A DNA stretch of 35,315 bases from contig NZ_WFPS01000042.1 in assembly GCF_015487465.1 (NCBI RefSeq), positions 1 through 35,315 on the forward strand, given 5' to 3'. The number at the start of each line of letters is the position of its first letter. The first letter of the stretch is position 1. The stretch is from Persephonella sp. GTDB taxonomy: Bacteria > Aquificota > Aquificia > Aquificales > Hydrogenothermaceae. The position numbers and the translations under genes were made by a program. The notes beneath the pieces were generated by a model. It did no database searches. It had not been told where the DNA came from and worked only from the letters and a program-made list of their open reading frames with translations. Shown here piece by piece: positions 7,061 through 16,406 of the stretch.

Positions 7061-8824
7061 TTATATCTCTAATTTTGTATCCACAGATAATCTTGATTTA
7101 TTTCCTATTCTTGAACCTTTGTGGGTATCCTGCAGATAACTGTCTATACCAATTAGCCCCTTTTCCACAACAGGTTGTATTTTGTGTAGATAGCTGTTTA
7201 CTCCTAATAAAACAAAGGATCCAAGCACTACCATTCTGGGCATAACGGCGACCTTCCCTTCGGTATGGGAAGGTTTAAATGTCTGGACTATTTTCCTTAC
7301 TATCTGCAGGTCGCTGTGGTTTTTAACAGTTTCAGAGCTTATGTAAACGCAAAAAAAGTAATCATTAAATTCAGCTTTTTCTGAACTACACTGTTCCATC
7401 TGGAAATGCTCTATTATAAACGGTTTTTCTCCGGTGAATATCTGTATAATTCTTTCAAGACATTCCTTTGTGCCTCTGATTTTGAATAATTGATAGGCTT
7501 CTTTTAAAAAAACTCTCCATTTTTCTTCTTCCCAGTTCTTATCCCTGACAATTCCAAACCATTTTGACAGCCATTCAAGGAACTGTGGGCTTACAGTTAA
7601 AGGATCAAGCAGGTATGGGGAATTTTTAATCTTTCTTTCCACAGAACTGTTAACAGTTTGAAAAATGGAAAGATACCTTTCTAATATATCTTTTCCTACT
7701 TTGTCTTCTTTATAAATACCCGGCAGGTATTCCAGATATGTTTTTCTTGGATAATGAATTGTTACTCTTCTGATGATCGGTGTTTTTTTACCTGAAAAGT
7801 CTGCGGTCAGGTATATTTTTATTTTTAATTTTTCCCCTTCAAATCCGTCAGGAACATATATATCTGTAGAGTTTTCAAAGGTTGCTTCTGTTTCACCATC
7901 AGTTGATACTATAGTTCTTATAGAGGTTCCCTCTGGGAATTTACCTTCAATACTTACCCTGTGCCACTGGATATCCCCTTCCAAAGATTTCAGTTCAAAC
8001 TCAAAATATCCATTTTCTTTATACAGAAAATCATAAGGACAGAAAATAATCTGACCTTCAGACAGTAAGAACATATTACTGCATCTGTCTAACAGTATTT
8101 TTACAGGTACTGTTTTTAAGGGGAGATTGTCTTCTAAAGTGAGATCTTCCAAACTGAATATGTATACAGATCCTGTTTCATCATCATACTGGTCTGCAGT
8201 GGCATAAAGCTTCCTACCGAATATAAAAGCTGAAACAACATTTCCCTTTACATACTTCTGGATCTTTTTAATATCTTCAAAACTGAGGGTTTTTTTAATG
8301 CCTTTATCCAGATATAAATCAATTATAGGAACTTCTCTTTTTTCTCTGATCTGTCCGGTTCGTGATGCAGTAATATATCCCTTATCTCCGATTAAAGCTA
8401 TCTCCTGATCAATAGATCTGACTTTTTTTATTTTTATGTCTGTTTCTATCTCCCAGATTTTCTGCCATGTAATAACTGAGAAAGCTGAGGCTTTATTGTC
8501 TCCTGCAAAAATTATAATATCTCCGGACATCTCACAATCATCTGCAAACGATATCTGCTCAAACCTGTTTATCTGTTTGATTACCGTTTCATTAAAAACA
8601 TCAATACTATACACATTATTATCTTCATCAACAGCATAAACCTGCAGGCAGTTCTCGGACAGTGCAAACATTCTGATATTTTTTTTATTAGTGCTGAAAT
8701 ATTTGAAACTGTAGTAGCTAAATTTTTTTTCAAGGGCTGCAGTTTCTACCTCCCCATTGATCTCAAGTCCTGAATAATTTTTTATTTGTGAGGGGAAAAG
8801 AACCCTGTAAACAGTTTTTTTCAT
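7061..8824 (-). CDS. eCIS baseplate protein: beta-rich N-terminus with C-terminal phage tail protein I (gpI-like) domain
   Basis: About 587 residues. The C-terminal part (roughly residues 365-500) has the tail protein I pattern: YLPGIYKED, FLEWLSKWFGI, WRVFLKEAYQLFKIRGTKECLERII and IEHFQ. P2 gpI and Afp12-type proteins use this domain to build the baseplate wedge. The N-terminal 330 residues are beta-rich with repeated short strands (LQVYAVDEDNNVYSIDVFN, ITASRTGQI, LYATADQYDDETGSVYIFS), compatible with a propeller. The start at 8824 is preferred over 8839, because GGAGAGAAAA precedes it and it makes an ATGA overlap with the J-like gene. The last 60 residues contain two similar GLIGIDSYLQ/LGVNSYLHK segments. 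Confidence 0.8.
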   Translation of the reverse strand: MKKTVYRVLFPSQIKNYSGLEINGEVETAALEKKFSYYSFKYFSTNKKNIRMFALSENCLQVYAVDEDNNVYSIDVFNETVIKQINRFEQISFADDCEMSGDIIIFAGDNKASAFSVITWQKIWEIETDIKIKKVRSIDQEIALIGDKGYITASRTGQIREKREVPIIDLYLDKGIKKTLSFEDIKKIQKYVKGNVVSAFIFGRKLYATADQYDDETGSVYIFSLEDLTLEDNLPLKTVPVKILLDRCSNMFLLSEGQIIFCPYDFLYKENGYFEFELKSLEGDIQWHRVSIEGKFPEGTSIRTIVSTDGETEATFENSTDIYVPDGFEGEKLKIKIYLTADFSGKKTPIIRRVTIHYPRKTYLEYLPGIYKEDKVGKDILERYLSIFQTVNSSVERKIKNSPYLLDPLTVSPQFLEWLSKWFGIVRDKNWEEEKWRVFLKEAYQLFKIRGTKECLERIIQIFTGEKPFIIEHFQMEQCSSEKAEFNDYFFCVYISSETVKNHSDLQIVRKIVQTFKPSHTEGKVAVMPRMVVLGSFVLLGVNSYLHKIQPVVEKGLIGIDSYLQDTHKGSRIGNKSRLSVDTKLEI

Positions 8825-10674
8825 TTTTCTCTCCTGCATGCTTCTGTCTTATCTATTACGGTTATGCTGTGGCTTCCTGACACAGGAAGAAAATCCTCAA
8901 AAAGATAAACATTTCCCCTGTCTATCTTCCTGAATTTATCTTCAGGATTAATGCTAAGCTGAAAAACACCATCAACCCCATCAACAGTTTCAATAACGCT
9001 GTATATGTGGGAGATATACACAGTATCCCCAAAATCCCACCCTTCCCCATCTTTTCCACTAACAGGGTGAAAGTATCTGTCTAACTTTTCCAGTAAATTC
9101 TGCTTAACTGTCTGGGAGTCAAAACCATCTTTTACTGTTATCTTTCCTGCGACAGATATTTTTATGTATTTTGGAGAAAGAAGATCAATCTTAGTTGTTA
9201 CCAGCCTGCGTCTGTTAAGATACTTACATACATACTTGAGAAAAGCCTTTGAAGGAGCAGGTTCCTTTTTATTTGAAGCGGGAAGTATGTAAACTTTAAC
9301 CTGATTTTTTCCCCTTACTGTGTAGGCTTTTGCCTTGGCAACCTTAATATCTGGGGTTTGCAGTGCTATACTCTCGTAATCTTTAAGTGTTACACATATT
9401 GAGGGTGTATCAATATCTCTCTTTATTCTCCTGAAAAGATCTTCTTCCCTCTCCGGATCTTTTCCCCCGTATCCTGGGAAGGGGTTATATGCAGACAGCC
9501 CTTCCTCTGTTTCCCAGTTAGAACCTGCCTGTATATTTCCTTGCACACCTTTACAAAATCTGTATCTTACGGTCACAACCGAGTTATCAGAAGGAAGCAT
9601 ACCGTTAATACCGTCGCCAAACTTTACAAGACTTTTTTCTCTGTCCACCTGAAAAACCTTATCATTGTGGGAATAATGTTTAATGTCTGTTACTTCCTTC
9701 CATTTTTCCCCATTTATATAGACTGAAACCTTATCTTCAGTAAGATACTTTTCTGATAGCATTATCTCCATTTCAGGATAAGCACCTTTTATTTCCTTCC
9801 TTTCCACTGTCTCATCTATCTGAACAGCAGGAACAAGATTAAACGAGACATATCTGAGCTGTGGAGGGTTGTCGTAGGAACCTTCAAGTAGTTTACATCT
9901 TAAAAAGTAAAACCTTTCCTTTGATGTTACAGGAATAGAGCTCTTTTCAAGTGAAATATCTACCGGCAGCTTTAATGTCACAATTCCGGATCTATAAAAA
10001 CAGTCTGTTGTGTCAACCTTCGGCTTTAATATTTTCCAACCTTCAGATGTCAAAACACTCCACTGGATTTTTACATCAGGTATGAACCTGTCTATTTTTC
10101 GTTTAATTAGTGGATCTTTATCAAAGATAAACCCTAATGTAATTCCCCCGGAAATAATCTCTCTAAACCCAAGGTAAAATATGCTTCCCTCTTTAGCTTC
10201 TGTCCCAAACAGATAATAACCTTCAGAGATTTTTTCAGAAGGAACAGACAGATATCTTCCACCATTAAAAAAGGTTATTTTATCAATACGGGATTTATTA
10301 ATGTAAACAGAGTTTAATGTTCTGTAGTTTATCAATTTTCCTTTACTGAAGGTTTTGATACTGCTTCCTCTCAAAAGAAACTTTTTTTCAAACCCTTCTT
10401 TTACGGCGAATTTTAACCACACAACAGAGGGATTTGCCGGCAGTTTATCAAAACCGTAAATCTGGGCAAGTTTTTGTATATGTTTGTCTGTCACGATAGA
10501 AGCTTTATAAAGGTCAAGTTCATGCAACCAGCTAAACAGTTCTAATAATGTAATCCCCGGATCTGAAAGATTGTGATCAGTCCAGTCTGGAGAAAGAGAG
10601 GGTATTTTATCCCTCCCCTCTCTGAAAAAATCATCAAAAGATTTATCATCTATCTTTTTCTTCTTAATGCCCAT
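8821..10674 (-). CDS. eCIS baseplate J-like wedge protein (second, shorter)
   Basis: A 617-residue baseplate assembly protein. The start FFREGRDKIPSLSPDWTDHNLSDPGITLLELFSWL is the classic opening of putative baseplate assembly proteins in eCIS and related tails (Afp11 group); the central VTVRYRFCKGVQGNIQAG and the later EEDLFRRIKRDIDTP, KDYESIALQTPDIKVAKAKAY and GWDFGDTVYISHIYSVIE segments match the J-like fold. Such proteins form the wedges that hold the hub and release the sheath. It overlaps the upstream longer J-like gene by 11 bases and the downstream gpI-like gene by four, so all three are coupled. Shared motifs with the upstream gene suggest an ancient duplication. Confidence 0.88.
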   Translation of the reverse strand: MGIKKKKIDDKSFDDFFREGRDKIPSLSPDWTDHNLSDPGITLLELFSWLHELDLYKASIVTDKHIQKLAQIYGFDKLPANPSVVWLKFAVKEGFEKKFLLRGSSIKTFSKGKLINYRTLNSVYINKSRIDKITFFNGGRYLSVPSEKISEGYYLFGTEAKEGSIFYLGFREIISGGITLGFIFDKDPLIKRKIDRFIPDVKIQWSVLTSEGWKILKPKVDTTDCFYRSGIVTLKLPVDISLEKSSIPVTSKERFYFLRCKLLEGSYDNPPQLRYVSFNLVPAVQIDETVERKEIKGAYPEMEIMLSEKYLTEDKVSVYINGEKWKEVTDIKHYSHNDKVFQVDREKSLVKFGDGINGMLPSDNSVVTVRYRFCKGVQGNIQAGSNWETEEGLSAYNPFPGYGGKDPEREEDLFRRIKRDIDTPSICVTLKDYESIALQTPDIKVAKAKAYTVRGKNQVKVYILPASNKKEPAPSKAFLKYVCKYLNRRRLVTTKIDLLSPKYIKISVAGKITVKDGFDSQTVKQNLLEKLDRYFHPVSGKDGEGWDFGDTVYISHIYSVIETVDGVDGVFQLSINPEDKFRKIDRGNVYLFEDFLPVSGSHSITVIDKTEACRREK

Positions 10675-13429
10675 ACTCAGCTCCTTCTACCTCAACAAAT
10701 ACATTTATATCTCCCGGCATAATTAGAAGAAAAGGGGAAAGATCTTCCATATCAGTAAAGGACGGTTTCACAGGTATTTTTTTACCATTTATCTGGAAGG
10801 TTACATTAAGTGATTTAACATATAAAACAGACTTAACTTTTGTGATCACAGGAAAGAAGTCTGAATAATACGGGAATTTTCCAAAATCCCAATCTCCTTT
10901 TACAGGATTTAAAAACTCTTTTAAAGATTTGATCAGACCATTTTTTACCTGTGTTATTTTATTTATTTTCTCGGTAACAACGGTTAATCTGATATCAACC
11001 GGAACAAAATCAGGAGGGAAGATGTCTACGCTGGAGGTTGCCGGTAGGTAGCTGGTGAGAAAATTTTTCACCTCATACAAAAAACCTGTATCCACTTCCT
11101 TCTTTTTTCCTTCTGGATCGTTATAAATCCCTATTAACAGCTTTCCTTTAGAGGCTTGCACTATTTTTAGTTTAACAACCTCCTTAAAGTTTCTTTTTAT
11201 GATTTTTTCGTAATCGTAGTCGTTTACAGCTCTTCCCCTGTGTCTTACAACTTCTGGAAATCTTTCAAATATTTGGTCAAAACTTTCAGCATCTGCCCCT
11301 TTGTAGGTTTTTTCAGGATTAAAAACTTCCTCAACATAAGGGATAGAAGACAGAAGACTGTTAATTTTAAAACTTTCTACATTTCCTTTTTTACCTCCAC
11401 CGAAACTGTAACTGATCTTTATGTTGTTCTTTCCGGCAGGTGGAATTTTTCCATTCAGTCCGTCACCAAACTTTATCTTTCCACTCAGCCTATCTACAGC
11501 ATAAACCCTCTGATCTGGCAAAGCTGTATAAAGATCATCTATTTCTTTCCACAGAACCCAGAACTGATCGTTTTCCTGATAATATTCATACCCTTCTGGT
11601 AGAACCGGTTCTTTAACATAAAGCTGAACATCTTGCAGATTTTCATTTTTTGCTTTAAAAGACTGATTTGGGGATCCGTCGCTTGAACCTAATATCTCAT
11701 CTTTGACAGTTTCAACCTGTTTTATTTTGACACTGTTTGTAAAAATGCCGTTTATGTATATCTCCTCCTCTAATCTGGAGAAAAACTCAATTTTTATCCA
11801 TTTAAGTTCCCTGCCAAACTTTTTGGTTTCTGCCGTATCAGTCGGGATCAGAACTTTTACAACCCCGCTTTTTCTAAACATCTGTGTCCCATCCTCAACC
11901 TGAAGCTCATTCCACTTTTTCCCATTCCAGTATTTGTAAATCAGGTATTTGTCTGGATCCCATTTTTTACAGGTAATAGAAAAGAAAAGGTTTAAACTGT
12001 CAGCCAGTTTTCCTCTTAAACCGATGTATAATGTTTTTGTTTTTTCCGGTAGTGGTTCATAAAGCAGTTTTTTACACTCTTTATACTCCTGATTGTTATA
12101 AGTTAAAAGATACTCAGGTCTGACAGCGTGGGAAAACTCAATTTTTATATCCTTTATTGCTGGAGGAGAAAAAGCTGGAACAACCTCGTTGTTTAGGATC
12201 TGGTATCTGCCGTAGACAGGATTAAGAAGCCTTATTCTGATAAAGTAATGCCTCTCCCCGTTTACCTCTATCTGGGATATGTCCTGTGGGATTTTAAAGT
12301 TTATCTTTACTGTGTTTTCCTTTTTTGATACTTTCTTCTTTAAAAATTTCCAGCTTTTACCGTTCCAGTATTCATAAGATATTTTATTGGGTTCGGAAGG
12401 AAATACATTCTGGTCTTTAAATGTTATTGTTATTTCAACAGATGCTCCTTTTTTTGAGAAAGCCTCGTCAGATGCTATGTAGAAGGAATCCCCAGCCTTT
12501 GGCTCCTCCCCAAAAGGTTTTATAGGCTCCCTCAATTCTGGGTCAAGGGGAACATCATTAAAATTGACAGCAGAAAGTCCTGACACACCTTTAATTTCAA
12601 AGATCTGGTTATTTAAAAACCTCTGTAATTTTGACAGCTCAACCCTCAACCAGTATGCATCTATACCGTTCACACTTTTCCTGCCTACAGGTTCCGGATC
12701 TTTTTTGTAGTAGTGGATCTTTCTGCTGAAAATAACTAAGGGTAAATTTTTATTAAAAACCTTTTTTACGCTGTATATCCCAATATCCTTTAAAAAAAAC
12801 TGTCTTTTATCAGGCGTAAAGCTTTTCCATACTTCGTTTCCTTCATTATCAAAGCCGTGGAAATATTCCCATCTTCCGTTTACAGGAGGTGTAATTCTCA
12901 CATAAAGATTTTTTCCTTTCTCCCTCAAAAAATAAAAAGAATGGGTATCCCCAGCATAAAGGTAATGCTTCTGGGGAGAAAAAGGGAAGAGAGGTTTTTC
13001 TGGCGTTTTGTGGGTATAAACCGAATCTGTATCCGGATTAACGGATATAACCGCATCTACAGAAACAGGGTTCAGCACTATATCTTCCTGCGTTTCAAAC
13101 TTAATACCATTTTCAGTTGAGATTTTTACCCCTTTTTTCAGATAAACAGGTTTGTCAAGATTTTCAGAAAACTTAAAAACAACATACCCTTCTGATGGTT
13201 TTGCATGTTCAGGTTGTATGCCCAGTCTTTCCAAAAATTCAATAAAAAGGTTGTGGGGAATGTAGTTTATCCTTTCTATCACCTCTTCCTGCATAAAGGA
13301 GAAGATTTTAGCCAGTGCCCATCCCGGTTCTCCTTCCCTTATTTTCCACTGGGGAAGATACGAACGGGCAAGTTTTTTTATCTCTTCCTGTATATCTTTG
13401 CTTTTCCGTTTGTCATACAGATAATTCAC
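10664..13429 (-). CDS. eCIS baseplate J-like wedge protein (first, long)
   Basis: A 921-residue putative baseplate assembly protein. It opens with a helical segment (DIQEEIKKLARSYLPQWK, EPGWALAKIFSFMQEEVIERIN) typical of the long Afp11-type wedge component, carries several beta-sandwich modules with repeated YWNGKSWKFL or YWNGKKWNEL patterns (about residues 345 and 505), and ends with the J-like core: YSFGGGKKGNVESF, PEVVRHRGRAVNDYDYEKII and WDFGKFPYYSDFFPVI. Initiation is at GTG (13429), preceded by AGGAG at seven bases. The gap to gp25 is two bases. The paired YWNG modules suggest internal domain duplication, perhaps for decoration of the baseplate periphery. Confidence 0.87.
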   Translation of the reverse strand: MNYLYDKRKSKDIQEEIKKLARSYLPQWKIREGEPGWALAKIFSFMQEEVIERINYIPHNLFIEFLERLGIQPEHAKPSEGYVVFKFSENLDKPVYLKKGVKISTENGIKFETQEDIVLNPVSVDAVISVNPDTDSVYTHKTPEKPLFPFSPQKHYLYAGDTHSFYFLREKGKNLYVRITPPVNGRWEYFHGFDNEGNEVWKSFTPDKRQFFLKDIGIYSVKKVFNKNLPLVIFSRKIHYYKKDPEPVGRKSVNGIDAYWLRVELSKLQRFLNNQIFEIKGVSGLSAVNFNDVPLDPELREPIKPFGEEPKAGDSFYIASDEAFSKKGASVEITITFKDQNVFPSEPNKISYEYWNGKSWKFLKKKVSKKENTVKINFKIPQDISQIEVNGERHYFIRIRLLNPVYGRYQILNNEVVPAFSPPAIKDIKIEFSHAVRPEYLLTYNNQEYKECKKLLYEPLPEKTKTLYIGLRGKLADSLNLFFSITCKKWDPDKYLIYKYWNGKKWNELQVEDGTQMFRKSGVVKVLIPTDTAETKKFGRELKWIKIEFFSRLEEEIYINGIFTNSVKIKQVETVKDEILGSSDGSPNQSFKAKNENLQDVQLYVKEPVLPEGYEYYQENDQFWVLWKEIDDLYTALPDQRVYAVDRLSGKIKFGDGLNGKIPPAGKNNIKISYSFGGGKKGNVESFKINSLLSSIPYVEEVFNPEKTYKGADAESFDQIFERFPEVVRHRGRAVNDYDYEKIIKRNFKEVVKLKIVQASKGKLLIGIYNDPEGKKKEVDTGFLYEVKNFLTSYLPATSSVDIFPPDFVPVDIRLTVVTEKINKITQVKNGLIKSLKEFLNPVKGDWDFGKFPYYSDFFPVITKVKSVLYVKSLNVTFQINGKKIPVKPSFTDMEDLSPFLLIMPGDINVFVEVEGAEYGH

Positions 13430-13431
13430 CG

Positions 13432-13815
13432 TCAGCTCCTTATATAAAACGGATAAACAAGATTTTCTTTTTTATTTGTTGACCGGATTGTGTACTCAAT
13501 ATTTATTAGAAGTTTACCTGCCTCTTCTATCTGTATATTTACCTCTTCAATATCAATTCTGTGTTCATACTTTTTAAGTGATCTTTCTATTTCTTCTTTA
13601 ATTAGGGAGATTGTTGATCTGTTTACCGGAGAAAATAAATAATCGTATACCCCTGAACCGAAATCAGGGTGGTTAAATCTCTCTCCCTGTATGGTTTTTA
13701 ATATGATAATAATCGCCTCTTTTATATCTTCTTCATGTTTTGATAGGCTAAATGACCCGTCTTCATCTATCCTGACAGGAAATTTCCAGCCAGCACCTAA
13801 AAAATCTTTATCCAT
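13432..13815 (-). CDS. gp25-like baseplate wedge protein
   Basis: A GPW/gp25 family protein of about 127 residues. Members of this family seed sheath polymerisation at the baseplate. Visible family marks are FLGAGWKFPVRID at the start, IKEAIIIILKTIQGERFNHPDFGSGVYDYLF in the middle, with the ER near the first conserved helix, and the C-terminal strand NIEYTIRSTNKKENLVYPF. The reading frame can be extended to a TTG at 13821, but the ribosome site GGAGG lies six bases before the ATG at 13815, so I use that. It follows the PAAR gene with essentially no gap and precedes the long J-like gene by two bases. Confidence 0.9.
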   Translation of the reverse strand: MDKDFLGAGWKFPVRIDEDGSFSLSKHEEDIKEAIIIILKTIQGERFNHPDFGSGVYDYLFSPVNRSTISLIKEEIERSLKKYEHRIDIEEVNIQIEEAGKLLINIEYTIRSTNKKENLVYPFYIRS

Positions 13816-13817
13816 AC

Positions 13818-14111
13818 TCAACCTCCAATAAGAACGGTAACCTCCCCTGTTATTATGCTGTTTGGAGGTCCGGCTTCCTGAATAATATCCCCCATTCTTA
13901 CAGCCGGAACACCGTTTATAAAAACAGTGGACGATCCTGCTACTGCTATACCTGTTCCGTGGGGATTAGGGGTTGTGAGGGGACAGGAATGAATGTCTGT
14001 TATCCTCCATGCAGGCTTACCCCCAATAAAAACATCTGGACTTCCCGGTCCCGGGGACAGTGGAGAGCCGTGTGATGTTAAATCTCCTACTCTGGCAGCA
14101 GGTTTCCCCAT
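13818..14111 (-). CDS. PAAR-domain spike tip protein
   Basis: A 97-residue PAAR protein that sharpens the tip of the central spike (Afp10 equivalent). It starts with KPAARVGDLTSHGSPL, has the middle repeat GGKPAWRITDIHSCPL and the third repeat FINGVPAVRMGDII; His13, His41, Cys43 and His51 are candidate metal ligands at the tip. There is no C-terminal extension, so no toxin is fused to the tip. The start overlaps the stop of the spike gene by one base (TGATG). Glycine and proline content is typical for the family. Confidence 0.92.
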   Translation of the reverse strand: MGKPAARVGDLTSHGSPLSPGPGSPDVFIGGKPAWRITDIHSCPLTTPNPHGTGIAVAGSSTVFINGVPAVRMGDIIQEAGPPNSIITGEVTVLIGG

Positions 14112-14710
14112 CAGTTTATCCTCACAACTCCGCCTTTTATTGTTAATACAGCATCTGCCTTAACGGTAACATTTGTTCCTTTAAGCTCTATGTTGTTTCC
14201 CTCTATTTTTACCGATACATCTCCTTTAATCTTTATTTCTTTCTTAATTCCGTCCATCTGCAGCTGACAACCATCTGTCTTTATGTTTATTCTGCTGTCC
14301 TTCTCAATACTTATCTGATCCCCTTTTTTATTCTGTATTTGTATCTTTTCTTCCTTATCATTGAGAGATATTCTGTGACCGGATACAGTTTTTATCTCTC
14401 TTATTGAAGGATCATTCTGGGGAGGTTTATCCTTACCGTTCCACAGAAAACCTAAAACTACCGGCTGGTTAAGATCTCCATATAGGAATGCGACCAGAAC
14501 CTCGTCATTCACCTCAGGAAAGAAAAACAATCCCCTATCGTCCCCAGCCATAGGTACAGCCACCCTCACCCACCCTGTTTCATTATCATCAAAAGGAAAC
14601 TTTACCTTTATTCTCCCCATATTTTCAGGATCTTTGTTATCTGTAACCACTGCAGGAACAAGATACAAACATCTGTCATCTTTCTGAAATATATCTAAAA
14701 GATCACTCAT
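14111..14710 (-). CDS. Spike protein, gpV/gp5-like (OB-fold plus beta-helix)
   Basis: A 199-residue baseplate assembly protein V type protein. The N-terminal half is the gp5-like OB-fold (MGRIKVKFPFDD, WVRVAVPMAGDDRGLFFFPEVNDEVLVAFLYGD, PVVLGFLWNG). The C-terminal half has repeating short strands of the VgrG-type triple beta-helix (KIQIQNKKGDQISIEKDSRINIKT and later I/V-K-alternating repeats). It corresponds to the C-terminal half of Afp8 or VgrG; the N-terminal half is encoded by the adjacent gpD-like gene. The two overlap by four bases, which should give equimolar synthesis. No lysozyme domain is fused. Confidence 0.9.
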   Translation of the reverse strand: MSDLLDIFQKDDRCLYLVPAVVTDNKDPENMGRIKVKFPFDDNETGWVRVAVPMAGDDRGLFFFPEVNDEVLVAFLYGDLNQPVVLGFLWNGKDKPPQNDPSIREIKTVSGHRISLNDKEEKIQIQNKKGDQISIEKDSRINIKTDGCQLQMDGIKKEIKIKGDVSVKIEGNNIELKGTNVTVKADAVLTIKGGVVRIN

Positions 14711-15774
14711 ACTACATTCCCCTTAAGTTTTATCAATGTGTTGAAGCCGGTATCTGAAAATCTGTGAACAACCCTTTCAACAAAATAATTCTTAGAAAAT
14801 CTATTCCCTATCTTTTGTATAGATAAAACAGATGAAGGTTTTATATCCGGTATTCCGACAGCTCTGCAGGTAAGATCAGCAAAATCCAGTGATCTGCTGT
14901 AAAACACCGACTTTCCAACCGTTTCTGCCTCCTCATAAACAATCGCCTGACTTTCAAGCTGAACAGAAAGCTCTGTTTTTAGATCTCTGCTTACAGCCTG
15001 TGTTCCTGAAACCCCATCAGGATTTATAAGAGGCTCATCTCCTGAATTTATCTCTGATTTAAATCCTTTTTTACTCTTAAAATCCCACCCTGACACTGTT
15101 AGTTTGTTGAAAACAGATGATATGTCAAGGGATATCTCAATATCCATAATATCAACACCAAATTCAAGTGAAAAATCAGCTGATTTATCAAAAAGAGGCT
15201 CCCTAAAGTAGAAGGTATCATCAATTATGAGAAATTCATAACCTGCTTTTTGGGACAGGTACCTTAAAAACTGTAAATCTGATTTTCCGCTCTGTCTGAT
15301 GTAATCAAACTTTATACTGCTGTCCTGTATTTCTTTATTCTTTATCGGATAGCTTTGTGTTATAAACTCAACGATCTCACTTATTTTCTGTCTGTTCCAT
15401 GATCTGATCGGTCTGTTTTTAGAAAGTAAAAAGAGGTAATCATACCCTTCAACTTCAATATCCAGGAAATTTTTTTCTTTGAAAATATACCTTACAGAAG
15501 ATATAAAACCCTTTATAACAGGCTCTTTTTTATTTTGATAACCTAAAGCTATCTCAACAAAGTTCCCAAAATTCAATTCCTGCTCAAACTTAGGTGTAAA
15601 ATCATTCCCAATAGCTTCAGATACTACAAATCTGAAACTTCCTGAACCGTTCCTGATAAGATCCACCTCAACATCTGATATATTCATCTCTTTACTGTTT
15701 ATCTCTTTACCGTTTAGATAAATACTCAGATCAGGGGTTCTGAAGTTGTTGTATTTTTTACTGAAAAAAGACAT
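14707..15774 (-). CDS. Hub protein, phage late control gene D-like (gpD/VgrG N-terminal domain)
   Basis: A 355-residue gpD family protein that would form the trimeric hub between tube and spike (gp27-like domain). Visible marks are the N-terminal PDLSIYLNGKEI strand, FRFVVSEAIG, FGNFVEIALGYQN, the ISSVRYIF and DIEVEGYDYLFLLSKNRP segments, and the C-terminal GIPDIKPSSVLSIQKIG plus YFVERVVHRFSDTGFNTLIKL. It is separate from its gpV-like partner, in contrast to the fused Afp8/VgrG. It lies 14 bases after the LysM gene. Confidence 0.87.
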   Translation of the reverse strand: MSFFSKKYNNFRTPDLSIYLNGKEINSKEMNISDVEVDLIRNGSGSFRFVVSEAIGNDFTPKFEQELNFGNFVEIALGYQNKKEPVIKGFISSVRYIFKEKNFLDIEVEGYDYLFLLSKNRPIRSWNRQKISEIVEFITQSYPIKNKEIQDSSIKFDYIRQSGKSDLQFLRYLSQKAGYEFLIIDDTFYFREPLFDKSADFSLEFGVDIMDIEISLDISSVFNKLTVSGWDFKSKKGFKSEINSGDEPLINPDGVSGTQAVSRDLKTELSVQLESQAIVYEEAETVGKSVFYSRSLDFADLTCRAVGIPDIKPSSVLSIQKIGNRFSKNYFVERVVHRFSDTGFNTLIKLKGNVV

Positions 15775-15788
15775 TCAAAAACCTCCAT

Positions 15789-16406
15789 TCAGGGAATTAT
15801 TAAGACCTGCCCTTCTTGCAGATCTTCAGGATCCATTATCCCGTTTTCCCTTGCTATATCCTTCCATCTTGATCTGTCTCCGTATTCTTTATGGGCAATA
15901 CTCCAGAGGTTGTCGTTCTCTTTTACAACAATTTTCTTTGGAAAGCTTTCCTCAATATACTCAAGATCTATCTCCTCCTGAGTTTTGTAAGGCTTCATAA
16001 CAAGGGTAACTCTCGCCCTCGCCGGTGTTCCGTCGCTGTAAAAATAGGTAAATTTTTTGGTGGTTTTACTAACCAGCCCTTTATACACAATATCACCCCA
16101 GACAAATAAAACAGGAGGTGGATACCCTAATTTTGAATCCTTTACTGTTATGAACTTTAGTGGATCCAGAAGATCTTTCAGTTCTTTGTCTGATACGGTT
16201 GAATCAAAAAGAAGTTCCAAAGAGAGATCCCCTTCTTCAGACTTTCTATAAGTGACCTTAACAGACTTTGATTTTAAAGATGTTTTCACCTCAAAATCAT
16301 TGGTTTTTTCAATGGAATACTCAGACGGATTAAACTGAAGGGTTATAACTTTATCTTTAAAAGCCCCTTCCAGAATTTTAAAGTATCCTTTTACAATACT
16401 ATTCAT
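15789..16406 (-). CDS. LysM-containing tube-baseplate adaptor (Afp7-like)
   Basis: A 205-residue protein of the CIS LysM group. The N-terminal part (KGYFKILEGAFKDKVITLQFNPSEYSIEK) is the typical eCIS opening with the QFNPSEY motif. A LysM domain closes the protein (ENDNLWSIAHKEYGDRSRWKDIA to LIIP, about residues 160-205). In contractile tails such proteins connect inner tube and hub, here between tube 2 and the gpD-like hub. The start ATG at 16406 follows AAGGAGAT and overlaps the tube 2 stop by eight bases. Confidence 0.88.
   Translation of the reverse strand: MNSIVKGYFKILEGAFKDKVITLQFNPSEYSIEKTNDFEVKTSLKSKSVKVTYRKSEEGDLSLELLFDSTVSDKELKDLLDPLKFITVKDSKLGYPPPVLFVWGDIVYKGLVSKTTKKFTYFYSDGTPARARVTLVMKPYKTQEEIDLEYIEESFPKKIVVKENDNLWSIAHKEYGDRSRWKDIARENGIMDPEDLQEGQVLIIP

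Noticed and set aside
11240-11602. Plus-strand frame of 120 codons
   Set aside because: It is a shadow on the opposite strand of the long baseplate J-like gene, with no ribosome site or known motif.
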